DNA of 64,000 nucleotides. Origin: Paramagnetospirillum kuznetsovii (GTDB lineage: Bacteria > Pseudomonadota > Alphaproteobacteria > Rhodospirillales > Magnetospirillaceae). Of the stretch, positions 1 through 9,502 are shown one piece after another. A model generated the notes under the pieces. It had not been told where the DNA came from, ran no database searches, and saw only the letters and a program-made list of their open reading frames with translations. Position 1 is the first letter of the stretch. The number at the start of each line of letters is the position of its first letter. The DNA is taken from contig NZ_PGTO01000004.1 of assembly GCF_003284725.1 (NCBI RefSeq), forward strand, positions 310,001 to 374,000, given 5' to 3'. A program made the translations under genes and the position numbers.

Positions 1-139
1 GGATGATGCGGTCGCGGTCGCGCTGGAACGGCGAGCGGGTCGGACTGTCCGCCTCGCCATGCAGCCGCCCGCGCGATTCCTCGGGCCTGCTGGCATAGCA
101 GGCCAAGGTGCGGGCACAAGATTCGGTGGTCGCGATCAT
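1..139 (-). CDS. dgt: Deoxyguanosinetriphosphate triphosphohydrolase-like protein, N-terminus only (cut by window edge)
   Basis: Only the first 46 codons are inside the window; the gene runs leftward off the edge. The reading starts [20 protein letters not shown] and continues with an [19 protein letters not shown] stretch, the conserved N-terminal signature of dGTPase-like HD-domain proteins, which hydrolyse dNTPs to deoxynucleoside and triphosphate. The HD catalytic residues lie outside the window. In alphaproteobacteria dgt is often divergent from erpA; here a diguanylate cyclase gene sits between the two on the dgt strand. The ATG start is inferred from the fit to the family N-terminus. 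Confidence 0.8.
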   Translation of the reverse strand, partial: MIATTESCARTLACYASRPEESRGRLHGEADSPTRSPFQRDRDRII

Positions 140-190
140 GCCAGGGACACTACAAGCCGACGGGCCGCAGTGCAACCACCCAACCACGCA

Positions 191-1360
191 TCACCCCGCC
201 GCCATGACGCCATCGGCCAATCGAGTCAGATTGCGTCCGTCGTTCTTGGCGTGATACAGCGCGTTGTCGGCACGATGCAGCAGGGCTTGGATATCTTCTT
301 GCCCGCCGAGCGCGGCGACTCCGATGCTCACCGTGATGGGCACCGACTCCAAATCGCCCCACCCAAGACTTTCCACGGCAAACGTCACCCGCAGACGTTC
401 GGCCACGGCCATGGCCATCTCCACCGAGCTGCGCGGCAGCAGGGCAACGAATTCCTCTCCGCCCATGCGGGCGAAGACGTCTTCTTGCCGCAGCAACCGC
501 AGCGCCAGAGCGGTAAAGCGCCGCAGCACCTCGTCGCCGACGGCATGGCCGAAGCGATCATTGATCTGTTTGAAAAGGTCGATATCCATCATCAAGACCG
601 AAAGCGGCTCGCCGCTGCGACGGAGCTGGGCGACTTCATGATCGGCCATCATGAAGAAGGCTCGGCGATTGAACACCCCCGTGAGAGGGTCTCTGCTCAC
701 CTGCTCGTTCAGATCCATCTGTAGTCGCTCGCCCGCCATCAACACCATGCACAACGTCACCGCCAGACTCATGCAAAGCCACCACAGCAAGGCGAGGACC
801 GGCGGCGTGCCGGTGGGCATCAGCCCCGCGGGCGGCTCCTCCTGCAAAAGGGTTAGACCCCGCGCCAAGAATGCCGCCGCGTTGGCGCCGTAGACCCAAG
901 CGGTGATCCGCATGGCGACGTGGCGCTGGGTCGCGCTCAAGAACAGCTCCCGCGCGATAATGAAGGATATCGTCATCACCAGGAACGAATTGACGGCGGA
1001 GCGAGCGATCAGAGTGGCTTCCGCGCCAAAAACCAAGGCAGGCACAACCGCCGCCGTCGCCAAAACCGTCAAGACCGGACGACTCAACGGAGCCTTGCCG
1101 AGAAAGAGGCGAAAACCGTTCCAGGCAAAGCCATAGCCGACCACGATCAGGGTTTGCGCCACGGATAGCCCGGTTGGGCCGAAGATTTGGCCGCGCGTCG
1201 CCATCAGCATGAAGCTGACCGCCCCCATGACGGCGGCCCAAACCCAATGAACAAGGCCAGGAATGGCTGGATGAAGTCGCCACAAGATGGTTCGGGCGGC
1301 GGCTGAAAAGCCGGACGCCACCGCCACGGCGACCACCAATGTTTGAACATCAAGTTGCAT
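191..1360 (-). CDS. Membrane-bound diguanylate cyclase (GGDEF)
   Basis: This 389-residue protein has an N-terminal half of about six to seven hydrophobic helices followed by a C-terminal GGDEF domain that makes cyclic di-GMP from two GTP. The signature reads GGEEF, an active form, and an intact RxxD inhibitory I-site (RQED) lies five residues before it, so product feedback inhibition is expected. The substrate-side motif DPLTGVFNRR is also present. I chose the start at MQLDVQTL, with AAGG just upstream and a transmembrane segment right after it; an in-frame start 105 bp further upstream adds a non-hydrophobic leader and looks wrong. The signal sensed by the membrane domain is unknown. It is separated by 194 bp from divergent erpA. 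Confidence 0.88.
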   Translation of the reverse strand: MQLDVQTLVVAVAVASGFSAAARTILWRLHPAIPGLVHWVWAAVMGAVSFMLMATRGQIFGPTGLSVAQTLIVVGYGFAWNGFRLFLGKAPLSRPVLTVLATAAVVPALVFGAEATLIARSAVNSFLVMTISFIIARELFLSATQRHVAMRITAWVYGANAAAFLARGLTLLQEEPPAGLMPTGTPPVLALLWWLCMSLAVTLCMVLMAGERLQMDLNEQVSRDPLTGVFNRRAFFMMADHEVAQLRRSGEPLSVLMMDIDLFKQINDRFGHAVGDEVLRRFTALALRLLRQEDVFARMGGEEFVALLPRSSVEMAMAVAERLRVTFAVESLGWGDLESVPITVSIGVAALGGQEDIQALLHRADNALYHAKNDGRNLTRLADGVMAAG

Positions 1361-1554
1361 CTGAGCCTTGGGAACCCTGAGACAAAGCGGAAAGGACACT
1401 AACAGGGCATGGTTAATTTCCAATGACCGAGCCCGCCAACCGGGGCTTGAAATACGCACTCGCATACCTAAATTGCGCCTAGCCCCCTTCCCCCGGAGAT
1501 GGGCGGAATGGTATCGTCACTCTAATCCGCCCGATTACAGTTCAGAGGACCACC

Positions 1555-1908
1555 ATGACCGAGACAGAACACAATTACGCCGCGCGGGTCGGCGTCACGG
1601 AAAGCGCCGCCGATCGGGTTCAGACCCTGATCCGGATGGAAGGCAAGCCCAACATGATGCTTCGCGTCGGCGTTTCCGGCGGCGGCTGCTCGGGCTTTCA
1701 ATACGGCATCACGCTCGATGACAAGATCGGCGACGACGACCGGGTGTTCGAGGATCACGGCATCCGCCTGGTGGTCGATCAGACCTCATTGGATCTGCTG
1801 GACGGTTCCATGGTGGATTACGTGGAGGATCTGGTCGGCGCCTCGTTCCAGATTAAGAATCCCAACGCGTCGTCGACCTGCGGCTGCGGCAGCTCCTTCT
1901 CGGTCTGA
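1555..1908 (+). CDS. erpA: Iron-sulfur cluster insertion protein ErpA (A-type carrier)
   Basis: This 117-residue A-type carrier protein accepts Fe-S clusters from the assembly machinery and delivers them to apo-proteins. The three ligand cysteines are in place: Cys45 in the GGGCSGFQY motif, and Cys109 and Cys111 in the C-terminal CGCGSSF motif. Length is normal for the family. The ATG is preceded by an AGAGGA ribosome binding site. It converges on the next gene with only six bases between them. ErpA rather than IscA is called from the overall sequence style and from neighbouring xthA and dgt, a common alphaproteobacterial arrangement; IscA cannot be fully excluded. Confidence 0.9.
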   Translation: MTETEHNYAARVGVTESAADRVQTLIRMEGKPNMMLRVGVSGGGCSGFQYGITLDDKIGDDDRVFEDHGIRLVVDQTSLDLLDGSMVDYVEDLVGASFQIKNPNASSTCGCGSSFSV

Positions 1909-1914
1909 CGCCCG

Positions 1915-2649
1915 CTACCAACCGGGACAGCGGCTCATGACCAGCCGGTAATTGGCCGTGGTGTCGATGGCGGCGTTCCGGGATTTCAGCTCCGCCTTGT
2001 AGCCGTCCACGGTCGGCTGCAAGGCGCGCAGCAGGCGCTCATTGATGTCGCGTTTCATTTGGTTGGGATCGGTGGTGCCCAGCATCGGGCGTTCCCGGGA
2101 TGCCGCCTCGCCCAGTGCCGCTTGAAGACGAGGCGCCCAACGCTGGAAGGTCTCTCGGGCAATGGCCACATGCTCGTCCTCGTGCTGGCGGATCTTGGCG
2201 TAATTGCAGCCGCCGGGCGGATATTCCGACGCGATGTGGACGACGATATCCTTTAGCCGCCAATGTCCATCCACCCGCCCCAGCCCCTGGCAACGGCGCC
2301 CTCCCCCCATATCCACCGACCAAATCTGCGTCGTGACCTTGCCCTCCACTTCCGACTGGGTCAGGCCGATAACGTTATTGCCCGCCGTCCCCTTGGAATG
2401 GGCGAGCGCATTGACCTGGACGCGGCTGAGTTCGCCGCTGTAAACCGGAATCCCCATGCTCGTGGACAGCGCCACCTTGCGCTCTGGCACGAAGATGCCC
2501 GCCGGGGGGCACGATTCGGCCCAGGCCGATGCCGTTAAGATCACGGCCGCGCAGACGACCTCAAGGCTTCGCCGGATGACGCATCGGCAAAGTGAAATAG
2601 AATATGCTGCCCTCGCCAAAGACCGATTCAACCCAAATCCGTCCGCCAT
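1915..2649 (-). CDS. Secreted putative zinc-dependent protein with HExxH motif (DUF922-like)
   Basis: The mature region is cysteine-containing and carries HEDEH, matching the HExxH zinc-binding pattern of DUF922 predicted secreted proteases. A hydrophobic stretch ending ILTASAWA just before ESCPPAG looks like a signal peptide, so the protein is probably periplasmic. The start is uncertain: no ATG or GTG lies at a suitable distance before the signal peptide. The nearest ATG (used here) gives a 33-residue leader and an 89-bp overlap with the end of the kinase gene upstream; a TTG at 2619 would give a shorter leader. Translational coupling to the kinase gene is likely. Substrate and role are unknown; the family assignment rests on the motif and fold-like features only. 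Confidence 0.6.
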   Translation of the reverse strand: MADGFGLNRSLARAAYSISLCRCVIRRSLEVVCAAVILTASAWAESCPPAGIFVPERKVALSTSMGIPVYSGELSRVQVNALAHSKGTAGNNVIGLTQSEVEGKVTTQIWSVDMGGGRRCQGLGRVDGHWRLKDIVVHIASEYPPGGCNYAKIRQHEDEHVAIARETFQRWAPRLQAALGEAASRERPMLGTTDPNQMKRDINERLLRALQPTVDGYKAELKSRNAAIDTTANYRLVMSRCPGW

Positions 2650-4807
2650 GGCGCTCGACGATCTTCTTTGCGACGGCAAGGCCGATGCCGGTTCCATCGT
2701 ATTCATCCCTGAGATGCAATCGCTGGAAGATAACGAAGATTCGATCAAAATGCTCCGATCGGATACCGATTCCGTTGTCTTGAACCGAAAATATCCAATT
2801 GGTGCCAGCTTGCTTCGCCGAGACGTGAATTTGCGGGCTGATGCCGTCGGCACGGTACTTGATCGCATTGCCGATCAGGTTCTGGAACAGGCTGACCAGT
2901 TGAGAATCGTCCGCGTCGATGGTGGGCATTTCATCGATCGTCACCGTGGCCGAGGCGGCATCCATGGCGCCGCTCAGATTCGACAGGGCGGTCTTGAGCG
3001 CTTGGGTCGCATCGACGGGCAGGAATTGCTGACCATGGGTGCTGACCCTGGAATAGGCCAGGAGGTCGCTAATCAGGCGATGCATCCGTCGCGCCCCGTC
3101 GACGGCGAAATTGATGTATTCGTCGGCATCCTCTCCCATCTTGGCGCCGAATTTTCGCTGTAGAAGTTGCAGGAAGCTGGTCACCGTTCGCAGCGGCTCT
3201 TGGAGATCGTGCGAGGCCACATAGGCGAATTGCTCCAATTCGGCGTTGGAGCGCTCCAGCGCCTCGGCGCGGTTGGCCAATTCCTCCTCGGCCGCCTTGC
3301 GCTCGGTGATGTCGCGCAGGATCGCGGTGAAGAACGGCACCCCATCCATCTCCCAGCGCGACAGCGTGAGTTCCGCCGGAAAGACCTCGCCGTCGCGCCG
3401 CAGCCCCTCGAACAGGGTCGGAAGTCCGAGGATGGTGCCATGGCCGCTTTCCACCACCCGCCGTATCCCGGAATTATGCCGCCCCCGATAGGCTTCCGGC
3501 ATCAGCATGGTCACGTCGCGTCCGACAATCTCGACCTCGGCATATCCAAATATGGCCTCGGCCCCCCGGTTCCACGACACGATATTCCCCAAGCCGTTGA
3601 TGGAGATGATGGCATCCGCCGCCGACAACGTGACCGAACGATAGCGCAGCTCGGATTCCCGGATACGCCGTTCCGCCTTCTTTTGCATGGTGATGTCGTG
3701 AATGCTCCACCGCGAACCGATGGAGAGCCCCGAATCGGAAAAGATGGGTTGAAAGCTGGCAAGCGCCCATTTGACGGTGCCGTTGCGGCAGATCAAACGA
3801 AACTCGACATCGGTCTGAAAGTCGTCCGACAGCGCCGCCGCCCGCAAGGCCGACATCCTGGCGCGGTCACCCTCGTGAACCATGGGCAGCGGGTAGTCGG
3901 TCATCTCGAGACATTGTCGCGGCGAGTACCCCGCCAGCCGTTCCACCGCCGGATTGACCCATTGCAGCCGACCCGTTTTATCGAGCCAGGATTCCCAGTC
4001 ATAGGTATAGTCGGCGATGGCGCGAAACCGCTCCTCCTTCTCGCGCAATTCCGACCGGCTTTTGTCCAACTGGGCATGCTGCGCCCGCAAGATGGTATCG
4101 GCGCGACGAACGACGAAGAACAAGATGGCGTAGAGCGCGGCAAAGCCGATGATAACCACGGCGCTCAATCGCAAGGTGGCCCGATCAAGCCGCTCCATGG
4201 TGGGGGAGACATCGGAATTCAGTTCCAGAACCCCAACGACGGCATCGGTGTCGGCCTTGATGGGCCAATAGCTGGTGACAACCCAACGGTCGTCCAAATT
4301 GCCCCGTGCGCTTGCCATGCTCCTGTAGAAATGAACGGCGCCGAACGAGCGGTTGCTCCGCCCCGCTTCAGCAATGTCGCGGCTATGCGGATCGAAAAGC
4401 CCCACTTCCTCGCGCAGGGTCGAATAGACCACCTTGCCATCCAGGGTATGCACCCTCACCTTCAGGATCGGCAAGCCCTGGGTCAGACTTTCGAAGGCCA
4501 GATCCAGGGCGCGGAGTTCCCCACGCTTGCGCATGATCTCGGGCGACATCTCGGCCGTCGACTGGAAAAAGGGCGAGAATTGCCGCCAGAAAGAGTTCGC
4601 GAAGGAAGCCGCCAGCCGGGCATTCTCTTCCTGGGCGAGCCCGACATGCTCTTCCAATTGATCGTTGCGATAAAGCAGGACGAAACAGACAGCCATCACC
4701 GACAGAACAGCCGCGCTGGTCAGCGAGAAATATCGAAGAAGCCTGAACATACCGCGACGCCCACCATAACCCGGGCGCACAGTCCCATCATCGGTTTCCG
4801 CGTTCAA
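2561..4807 (-). CDS. Membrane PAS-domain sensor histidine kinase
   Basis: This 748-residue kinase has a transmembrane segment near residues 22-43, a periplasmic sensor region of about 180 residues, a second transmembrane segment near 230-250, two PAS domains (the second ends in ILRDITERKAAEEEL), then a HisKA domain with the phospho-accepting His in ASHDLQEPLRTV and a HATPase domain with NLIGNAIKY (N box), DNGIGI and GTGIGLAV. The H-box variant HDLQEPLR is typical of the phytochrome-like HWE/HisKA group with separate response regulators. No receiver domain is fused and no partner regulator is adjacent, so it is an orphan here. Its 3' end overlaps the HExxH protein gene. The ligand is unknown. 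Confidence 0.9.
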   Translation of the reverse strand: MNAETDDGTVRPGYGGRRGMFRLLRYFSLTSAAVLSVMAVCFVLLYRNDQLEEHVGLAQEENARLAASFANSFWRQFSPFFQSTAEMSPEIMRKRGELRALDLAFESLTQGLPILKVRVHTLDGKVVYSTLREEVGLFDPHSRDIAEAGRSNRSFGAVHFYRSMASARGNLDDRWVVTSYWPIKADTDAVVGVLELNSDVSPTMERLDRATLRLSAVVIIGFAALYAILFFVVRRADTILRAQHAQLDKSRSELREKEERFRAIADYTYDWESWLDKTGRLQWVNPAVERLAGYSPRQCLEMTDYPLPMVHEGDRARMSALRAAALSDDFQTDVEFRLICRNGTVKWALASFQPIFSDSGLSIGSRWSIHDITMQKKAERRIRESELRYRSVTLSAADAIISINGLGNIVSWNRGAEAIFGYAEVEIVGRDVTMLMPEAYRGRHNSGIRRVVESGHGTILGLPTLFEGLRRDGEVFPAELTLSRWEMDGVPFFTAILRDITERKAAEEELANRAEALERSNAELEQFAYVASHDLQEPLRTVTSFLQLLQRKFGAKMGEDADEYINFAVDGARRMHRLISDLLAYSRVSTHGQQFLPVDATQALKTALSNLSGAMDAASATVTIDEMPTIDADDSQLVSLFQNLIGNAIKYRADGISPQIHVSAKQAGTNWIFSVQDNGIGIRSEHFDRIFVIFQRLHLRDEYDGTGIGLAVAKKIVERHGGRIWVESVFGEGSIFYFTLPMRHPAKP

Positions 4808-4844
4808 GGCGAAACTTGCCGACGAAGGCGGATTTCATTCCATC

Positions 4845-4874
4845 TTGGCCTAATTCATATACCATTAGGATAAT
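4845..4874 (+). promoter_or_regulatory. Possible sigma70-type promoter of xthA
   Basis: In the 89-bp gap between the divergent kinase gene and xthA, TTGGCC and GATAAT lie 18 bp apart, 22 bp before the xthA start. The -10 box is good and the -35 box is only a partial match. Confidence 0.35.
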
Positions 4875-4896
4875 GGGTTGCGGAGCCATATCAGCA

Positions 4897-5670
4897 ATGA
4901 ATACGAGAATAGCAACGTGGAACGTAAATTCAATACGCGCACGACTGCCCAATGTGATGGACTGGCTGGCCTCGTCGCATCCCGATATTCTTCTCTTGCA
5001 GGAGATCAAGTGTCAGGACGCCGATTTTCCCCTGCTTGAATTGGAAAGCAGCGGCTATCGAGTTCTTGTCCATGGCCAGAAAAGCTATAACGGCGTCGCC
5101 ATCTTGTCGAAGCGCGCGGCCGAGGATGTGAGGCGGGGCCTTCCTGGTGACGACACCGACCCTCAAGCCCGCTACCTGGAGGCCACCATCGACGGAATCA
5201 GGGTGGCATCCCTCTATTTACCCAACGGCAATCCGTCACCGGGCGAGAAATTCGACTACAAGCTTGCCTGGATGCGCAGGCTGGTGACCCATGCCCGCAC
5301 CTTGCTGTCCACGGAGATGCCGGTGGTCCTGGGGGGCGACTACAATGTCTGCCCCACCGACGACGACGTCTACAATCCCGCCGCGTGGCAAATGGACGCG
5401 CTGTGCCGTCCGGAAACCCGGTCGCTGTTTCGCGAGATGCTGAATCTCGGCCTGACCGAGGCTTTCCGATCGCTGCACGCCGAAAAGGGACGCTACAGCT
5501 TCTGGGATTATCAGGCCGGCGCCTGGCAACGCGACGAAGGCTTGCGCATCGACCACCTGCTGCTGTCGCCCCAGGCCGCCGACCGCTTGGTGGCCTGCGA
5601 CATCGACAAGGCTCCACGCGGCAGGGAAAAGGCCAGCGATCACACGCCGGTGTGGATCGAGCTCAGGTGA
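4897..5670 (+). CDS. xthA: Exodeoxyribonuclease III
   Basis: This 257-residue protein of the exonuclease III/AP endonuclease family repairs abasic sites and removes 3' blocking groups. Visible family motifs are the N-terminal ATWNVNSIRAR, the metal-binding glutamate in LLQEIKC, the GDYNVCP motif with catalytic Asp/Asn, and the terminal SDHTPVW with catalytic Asp-His. The start at MNTRIATWN is the family N-terminus; the longer upstream extension is rejected. A CGGAG ribosome binding site lies 11 bp upstream. The gene ends eight bases inside the converging neighbour. Confidence 0.95.
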   Translation: MNTRIATWNVNSIRARLPNVMDWLASSHPDILLLQEIKCQDADFPLLELESSGYRVLVHGQKSYNGVAILSKRAAEDVRRGLPGDDTDPQARYLEATIDGIRVASLYLPNGNPSPGEKFDYKLAWMRRLVTHARTLLSTEMPVVLGGDYNVCPTDDDVYNPAAWQMDALCRPETRSLFREMLNLGLTEAFRSLHAEKGRYSFWDYQAGAWQRDEGLRIDHLLLSPQAADRLVACDIDKAPRGREKASDHTPVWIELR

Positions 5671-6799
5671 ACGGCGTCGTGGTGGAGCGGCCATAGGCAT
5701 TGCCGCCCACCACGCATTCGGGCGCGATTGATGCCCGCGCCTCCAAAAGTGCTTGGACAATGCGCGGATCGCTCACCCCATAGGGTGGTGCCAAGACGAC
5801 GTCGGGGCAGGCTTCCTCGAACACCGTGCGGTAGAGGCCGCCCATCATGGCCGTCCTGCCGGCCATCAGCATATTGCAGGCGTTCTTCACCACCTGGCGG
5901 TCGTGATCGCCGCCCATATGCAACGAGGTGACCAGCATGACCGATATGGCATGCAGCACGTCGTAGCGAACATGGGCGATGAAGACTTCCAGATGCCGGG
6001 GAGTCAACCCAAGACCGTCGCGCTCGGACACCCGGATGAGGCCCCCCAGCAACAGGCTGAAGAACTCGGGAACCCCCCACTCCATTCCCAGCCCCACCGA
6101 GGCCAGCGCCTCCAGGGGTGAAAAGGCGGGATGACCGGCGACAAGGCGCTGGATCAGCACGTTGTCGGCCACTTCGGGGATCATGGGAACGTCCTGCGCC
6201 TCGGCGGGAATTCCCAGACCGTCGAACAATTGGCGATACATCACCATATGGGTCTTGGACGCCAGCAAACGACCAAGCTCGGGGTAATCGTCGAGGCCAT
6301 GGCTGCCGACGCCGTATTCGTCCGCCACCAGTTGGGCCAGGGCGATCTGGGTCAATTCGGATAGGCGTTGCCCCCTATGACTGCCAGACAGGGCCGACAG
6401 GCCGTGAAAGCGGCCGATGGCGAGGGCGACGCATTGCCGCGTGTTCTTGATCTGATTGAAATACTGGGTGGCGAAGACCTTTACCTGAGCGGGGGTGATG
6501 CGTCCTTCGAATACCCGCAGGAAGAACGGATGCAGCCAGACCGGATGGGCCATGACATGACGGTGGAGATCCAGGAACAAGTCGTGAAGGCGGGTCTGAT
6601 CGGCGGCCCCCAGGGCATTGAGATCGGACAGAGTCTCGCGCAGGCCGGAGCCTGGCGCCGACAACCCCGACAGCACCTGGACGAAATCACGGCGCTGATT
6701 GTCGATGAAGGCGGCCAATACCGCCGCCCCGTCCCGGCGCAACAGGTCCGGCAGCGGATGGATGTCAGCCGGGACCGATCCGTGTTCGTCGATCAGCAC
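5663..6799 (-). CDS. Haem-oxygenase-like iron-containing redox enzyme family protein
   Basis: This 378-residue protein resembles the haem-oxygenase-like superfamily (PqqC/TenA fold, including non-haem diiron oxidases). It is all-alpha by eye, with FATQYFNQIKNTR, a DEYG..SHGLDDYPEL segment and many histidines and acidic residues that could form a diiron site (for example HVMAHPVWLHPFF and FIAHVRYDVLH). The reaction and substrate are unknown. It is the last gene of a six-gene leftward operon, 3 bp after a hemerythrin-receiver gene, which suggests a role linked to oxygen or iron. The start ATG sits directly after the preceding stop. Superfamily is fairly sure, function is not. Confidence 0.7.
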   Translation of the reverse strand: MLIDEHGSVPADIHPLPDLLRRDGAAVLAAFIDNQRRDFVQVLSGLSAPGSGLRETLSDLNALGAADQTRLHDLFLDLHRHVMAHPVWLHPFFLRVFEGRITPAQVKVFATQYFNQIKNTRQCVALAIGRFHGLSALSGSHRGQRLSELTQIALAQLVADEYGVGSHGLDDYPELGRLLASKTHMVMYRQLFDGLGIPAEAQDVPMIPEVADNVLIQRLVAGHPAFSPLEALASVGLGMEWGVPEFFSLLLGGLIRVSERDGLGLTPRHLEVFIAHVRYDVLHAISVMLVTSLHMGGDHDRQVVKNACNMLMAGRTAMMGGLYRTVFEEACPDVVLAPPYGVSDPRIVQALLEARASIAPECVVGGNAYGRSTTTPFT

Positions 6800-6802
6800 G
6801 CG

Positions 6803-7642
6803 TCAGCCTCTCTTCACGGCAAGACGTGACAGGCAGATCAGCAATCCCCGCGCCGTCACCGGCTTTTCCATGAACTCGTCGGCACCCGCCAGCAAGGCGA
6901 GGTCGCGATTGACCAATCGTTCATGACCCGACAGCATCAGAATCGGCATGGCGGCTAGTTCCGGCGGTCCCTGGCGGACCCATTTCACCAGATCGAGACC
7001 GCTTTCCGCGCCCACATGCCAGTCGGAGATCAGAAGATCCACCGGACGGCCCACCAAGGCGCTCTTGGCCGTGGCGATGTCATGGGTGACGGCGATTCGA
7101 TCAATACCGGCGCTCCCCAGGATGGTGACGAGCACCTCGGAGAAGTTGACGTTGTCGTCGACCACCAGAATGCTCAGGCTGCGAAGTTCCCGTGTGCGTC
7201 CTTCGCTCGCCCGCGTCACCTTGTCGCCGGCCGCCTTGGCACCTTCGTTTCCCACCACCCAGGCGCGATAGTTCATATCGGTGGTGCAGATATGATTGAC
7301 CAACCAGTCATTGAGGAACCGCAGGCATTCGCGCGCCCGCACCGAAGTCCGATTCTCCTCGTAACGCTCCTTAAGATCGGCGACCTGTTGGCTGAAACCG
7401 GCGTGGGTGCGTTGGTGCAGGTCCAATTGCGGGCAGCGGCTCGCCCGCATCATGCCTTCCTCGCGGGCGAAATGCTGCGCGGCGTAATCCTGAAGCGAGC
7501 CGAGAACGCTGTAGACCGCCACATACTCTTCGCGGTCGCCGATGGAGCGTTGCAACAGATTGATCAGACCGATCAGGGTCTTATGGTCCGCGTCGAGCAT
7601 CGGCACGCCGACGCTCATGCTTTCGCTCCAGGTGATGGTCAT
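6803..7642 (-). CDS. Bacteriohemerythrin fused to a C-terminal response-regulator receiver
   Basis: Residues 1-130 are a hemerythrin domain that binds O2 at a diiron site: the expected ligands are all present (His20, His57, Glu61, His76, His80, His117, Asp122). Residues 157-275 are a CheY-like receiver with the acidic pair Asp162/Asp163, phospho-acceptor Asp207 in LLISDWHV, Ser238 and Lys260. A short basic linker joins them. No output domain follows, so it is a single-domain-type regulator carrying its own oxygen-binding module. It lies 3-4 bp from ilvD and from the haem-oxygenase-like gene, inside one operon. The cognate kinase is not evident; oxygen-modulated signalling is an inference. Confidence 0.9.
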   Translation of the reverse strand: MTITWSESMSVGVPMLDADHKTLIGLINLLQRSIGDREEYVAVYSVLGSLQDYAAQHFAREEGMMRASRCPQLDLHQRTHAGFSQQVADLKERYEENRTSVRARECLRFLNDWLVNHICTTDMNYRAWVVGNEGAKAAGDKVTRASEGRTRELRSLSILVVDDNVNFSEVLVTILGSAGIDRIAVTHDIATAKSALVGRPVDLLISDWHVGAESGLDLVKWVRQGPPELAAMPILMLSGHERLVNRDLALLAGADEFMEKPVTARGLLICLSRLAVKRG

Positions 7643-7645
7643 GAT

Positions 7646-9496
7646 CTAGGATTCGATCCTCGATACGTCGCGCACGGCGCCCCTGGCCGCGCTGGTGGTC
7701 ATGGCGGCATAGGCCCTGAGCGCCGCCGACACCTGGCGGTCGCGCCCGATCGGCTTCCAGGCCAGCTTGCCCTTGGCCAGCATGGCTTGGCGACGCGTCT
7801 CCAGTTCGGCCTCGGAAACCCGAATGGCGATCTTGCGGGTGGGGATGTCGATATCGATGATGTCACCGGTCTGGACCAGACCGATGGCGCCGCCCTCGGC
7901 GGCTTCCGGCGAGACATGGCCGATGGACAGACCCGAGGTGCCGCCCGAGAAGCGGCCATCGGTGATCAGGGCGCATTCCTTGCCCAGGCCCATGCTCTTC
8001 AGATAGCTGGTGGGATAGAGCATCTCCTGCATGCCGGGGCCGCCCTTGGGGCCTTCATAGCGCACGATCACCACGTCGCCCGCCTTGACGTCGCCGCCCA
8101 GGATCTTGGCCACCGCCTCGTCCTGGCTTTCGCAGATCACCGCCGGGCCGGAAAAGGTCAGATTCTTGTCGTCGACACCCGCCGTCTTCACGATGCAGCC
8201 GTCCTCGGCCAGATTGCCGAACAGAACCGCCAGCCCGCCGTCCTTGGAAAAGGCATTGTCAACCGAACGGATGACGCCCTTGGCGCGGTCGGCGTCCAGC
8301 GAGTCCCACCGCTTGGCCTGGCTGAACGCCTCGGTGGTGCGCACGCCGCCCGGCGCCGCCTTGTAGAAGTTTTGCACGGCGGGGTCGTTGGTGCGGCTGA
8401 TATCCCATTTGTCCAGGGCTTCGGCCAAGCTGCGGGAATGAACGGTGCCGCAGTCGCGGTTGATCAGCCCCCCCCGATCCAGTTGCCCCAGAATACCCAC
8501 GATACCACCGGCCCGGTGCACGTCCTCGATATGGACGTCGGGGACGTTGGGAGCCACCTTGCACAGACAGGGCACCCGGCGCGACAGGCGGTCGATGTCG
8601 CTCATGCCGAACGCGACCCCGGCCTCCTCGGCGGCCGCCAGCAGATGCAGCACGGTATTGGTCGAGCCGCCCATGGCGATATCCAGCGTCATGGCGTTCT
8701 CGAAGGCGCGTTTGGTGGCGATGGAGCGCGGCAGGACCGAGGAATCGTCGCCCTCATAGGCGCGCCGCGCCAGATCGACGATGCGGCGACCGGCCTCCAG
8801 GAACAGTTCCTTGCGGTCGGCATGGGTGGCGACCACGGTGCCGTTGCCGGGCAGACCCAGCCCCAGGGCCTCGATCAGGCAATTCATGGAATTGGCGGTG
8901 AACATGCCCGAGCACGAGCCGCAAGTGGGACAGCTTTCCCGCTCATAGGCCAAGGCCTCCTCGTCGGAGACAGACTTGTCGGCGCCCTTGATCATGGCGT
9001 CGATCAGATCCACCGCGTGGGTCTCGCCCTTCACGGTGACCTTGCCGGCCTCCATGGGGCCGCCGGAGATGAAGATGGTGGGGATGTTGAGACGCAGACT
9101 CGCCATCAGCATGCCGGGCGTGATCTTGTCGCAATTGGAGATGCAAACGATGGCATCGGCGCAATGGGCATTGACCATGTATTCCACCGAATCGGCGATC
9201 AGCTCGCGACTGGGTAGTGAATACAGCATGCCGGAATGACCCATGGCGATGCCGTCATCGATGGCGATGGTATCGAACTCCTTGGCGACGCCGCCCGCCT
9301 TCTCGATCTCGCGCGCCACCATCTGGCCCAGATCCTTCAGGTGCACATGGCCGGGCACGAACTGGGTGAAGGAATTGGCGATGGCGATGATGGGCTTGCC
9401 GAAATCCGCGTCCGTCATGCCGGTGGCGCGCCACAGGCCGCGGGCGCCGGACATGTTGCGGCCATGGGTGGAGGTGCGGGAACGGTATGCGGGCAT
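7646..9496 (-). CDS. ilvD: Dihydroxy-acid dehydratase
   Basis: This 616-residue Fe-S enzyme of branched-chain amino acid synthesis converts 2,3-dihydroxy-isovalerate (or -methylvalerate) to the 2-keto acid. It shows the N-terminal [19 protein letters not shown] motif, Cys in [11 protein letters not shown], the [18 protein letters not shown] stretch with cluster ligands, and the C-terminal [22 protein letters not shown] signature. Length is normal for the family. It sits mid-operon, 6 bp after a small coiled-coil gene and 3 bp before the hemerythrin-receiver gene. Fe-S dehydratases of this type can be oxygen-sensitive, which may bear on the neighbouring oxygen-binding protein. Confidence 0.97.
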   Translation of the reverse strand: MPAYRSRTSTHGRNMSGARGLWRATGMTDADFGKPIIAIANSFTQFVPGHVHLKDLGQMVAREIEKAGGVAKEFDTIAIDDGIAMGHSGMLYSLPSRELIADSVEYMVNAHCADAIVCISNCDKITPGMLMASLRLNIPTIFISGGPMEAGKVTVKGETHAVDLIDAMIKGADKSVSDEEALAYERESCPTCGSCSGMFTANSMNCLIEALGLGLPGNGTVVATHADRKELFLEAGRRIVDLARRAYEGDDSSVLPRSIATKRAFENAMTLDIAMGGSTNTVLHLLAAAEEAGVAFGMSDIDRLSRRVPCLCKVAPNVPDVHIEDVHRAGGIVGILGQLDRGGLINRDCGTVHSRSLAEALDKWDISRTNDPAVQNFYKAAPGGVRTTEAFSQAKRWDSLDADRAKGVIRSVDNAFSKDGGLAVLFGNLAEDGCIVKTAGVDDKNLTFSGPAVICESQDEAVAKILGGDVKAGDVVIVRYEGPKGGPGMQEMLYPTSYLKSMGLGKECALITDGRFSGGTSGLSIGHVSPEAAEGGAIGLVQTGDIIDIDIPTRKIAIRVSEAELETRRQAMLAKGKLAWKPIGRDRQVSAALRAYAAMTTSAARGAVRDVSRIES

Positions 9497-9502
9497 CGTG
9501 GT

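Noticed and set aside
3167-4873. 568-codon open frame opposite the PAS kinase gene
   Set aside because: Antisense shadow of a high-GC gene; low-complexity Arg/Gly/His-rich translation without domains, while the other strand has a complete kinase.
7016-9217. 733-codon open frame opposite ilvD and the hemerythrin gene
   Set aside because: Spans two real genes on the other strand and has no recognisable domain.
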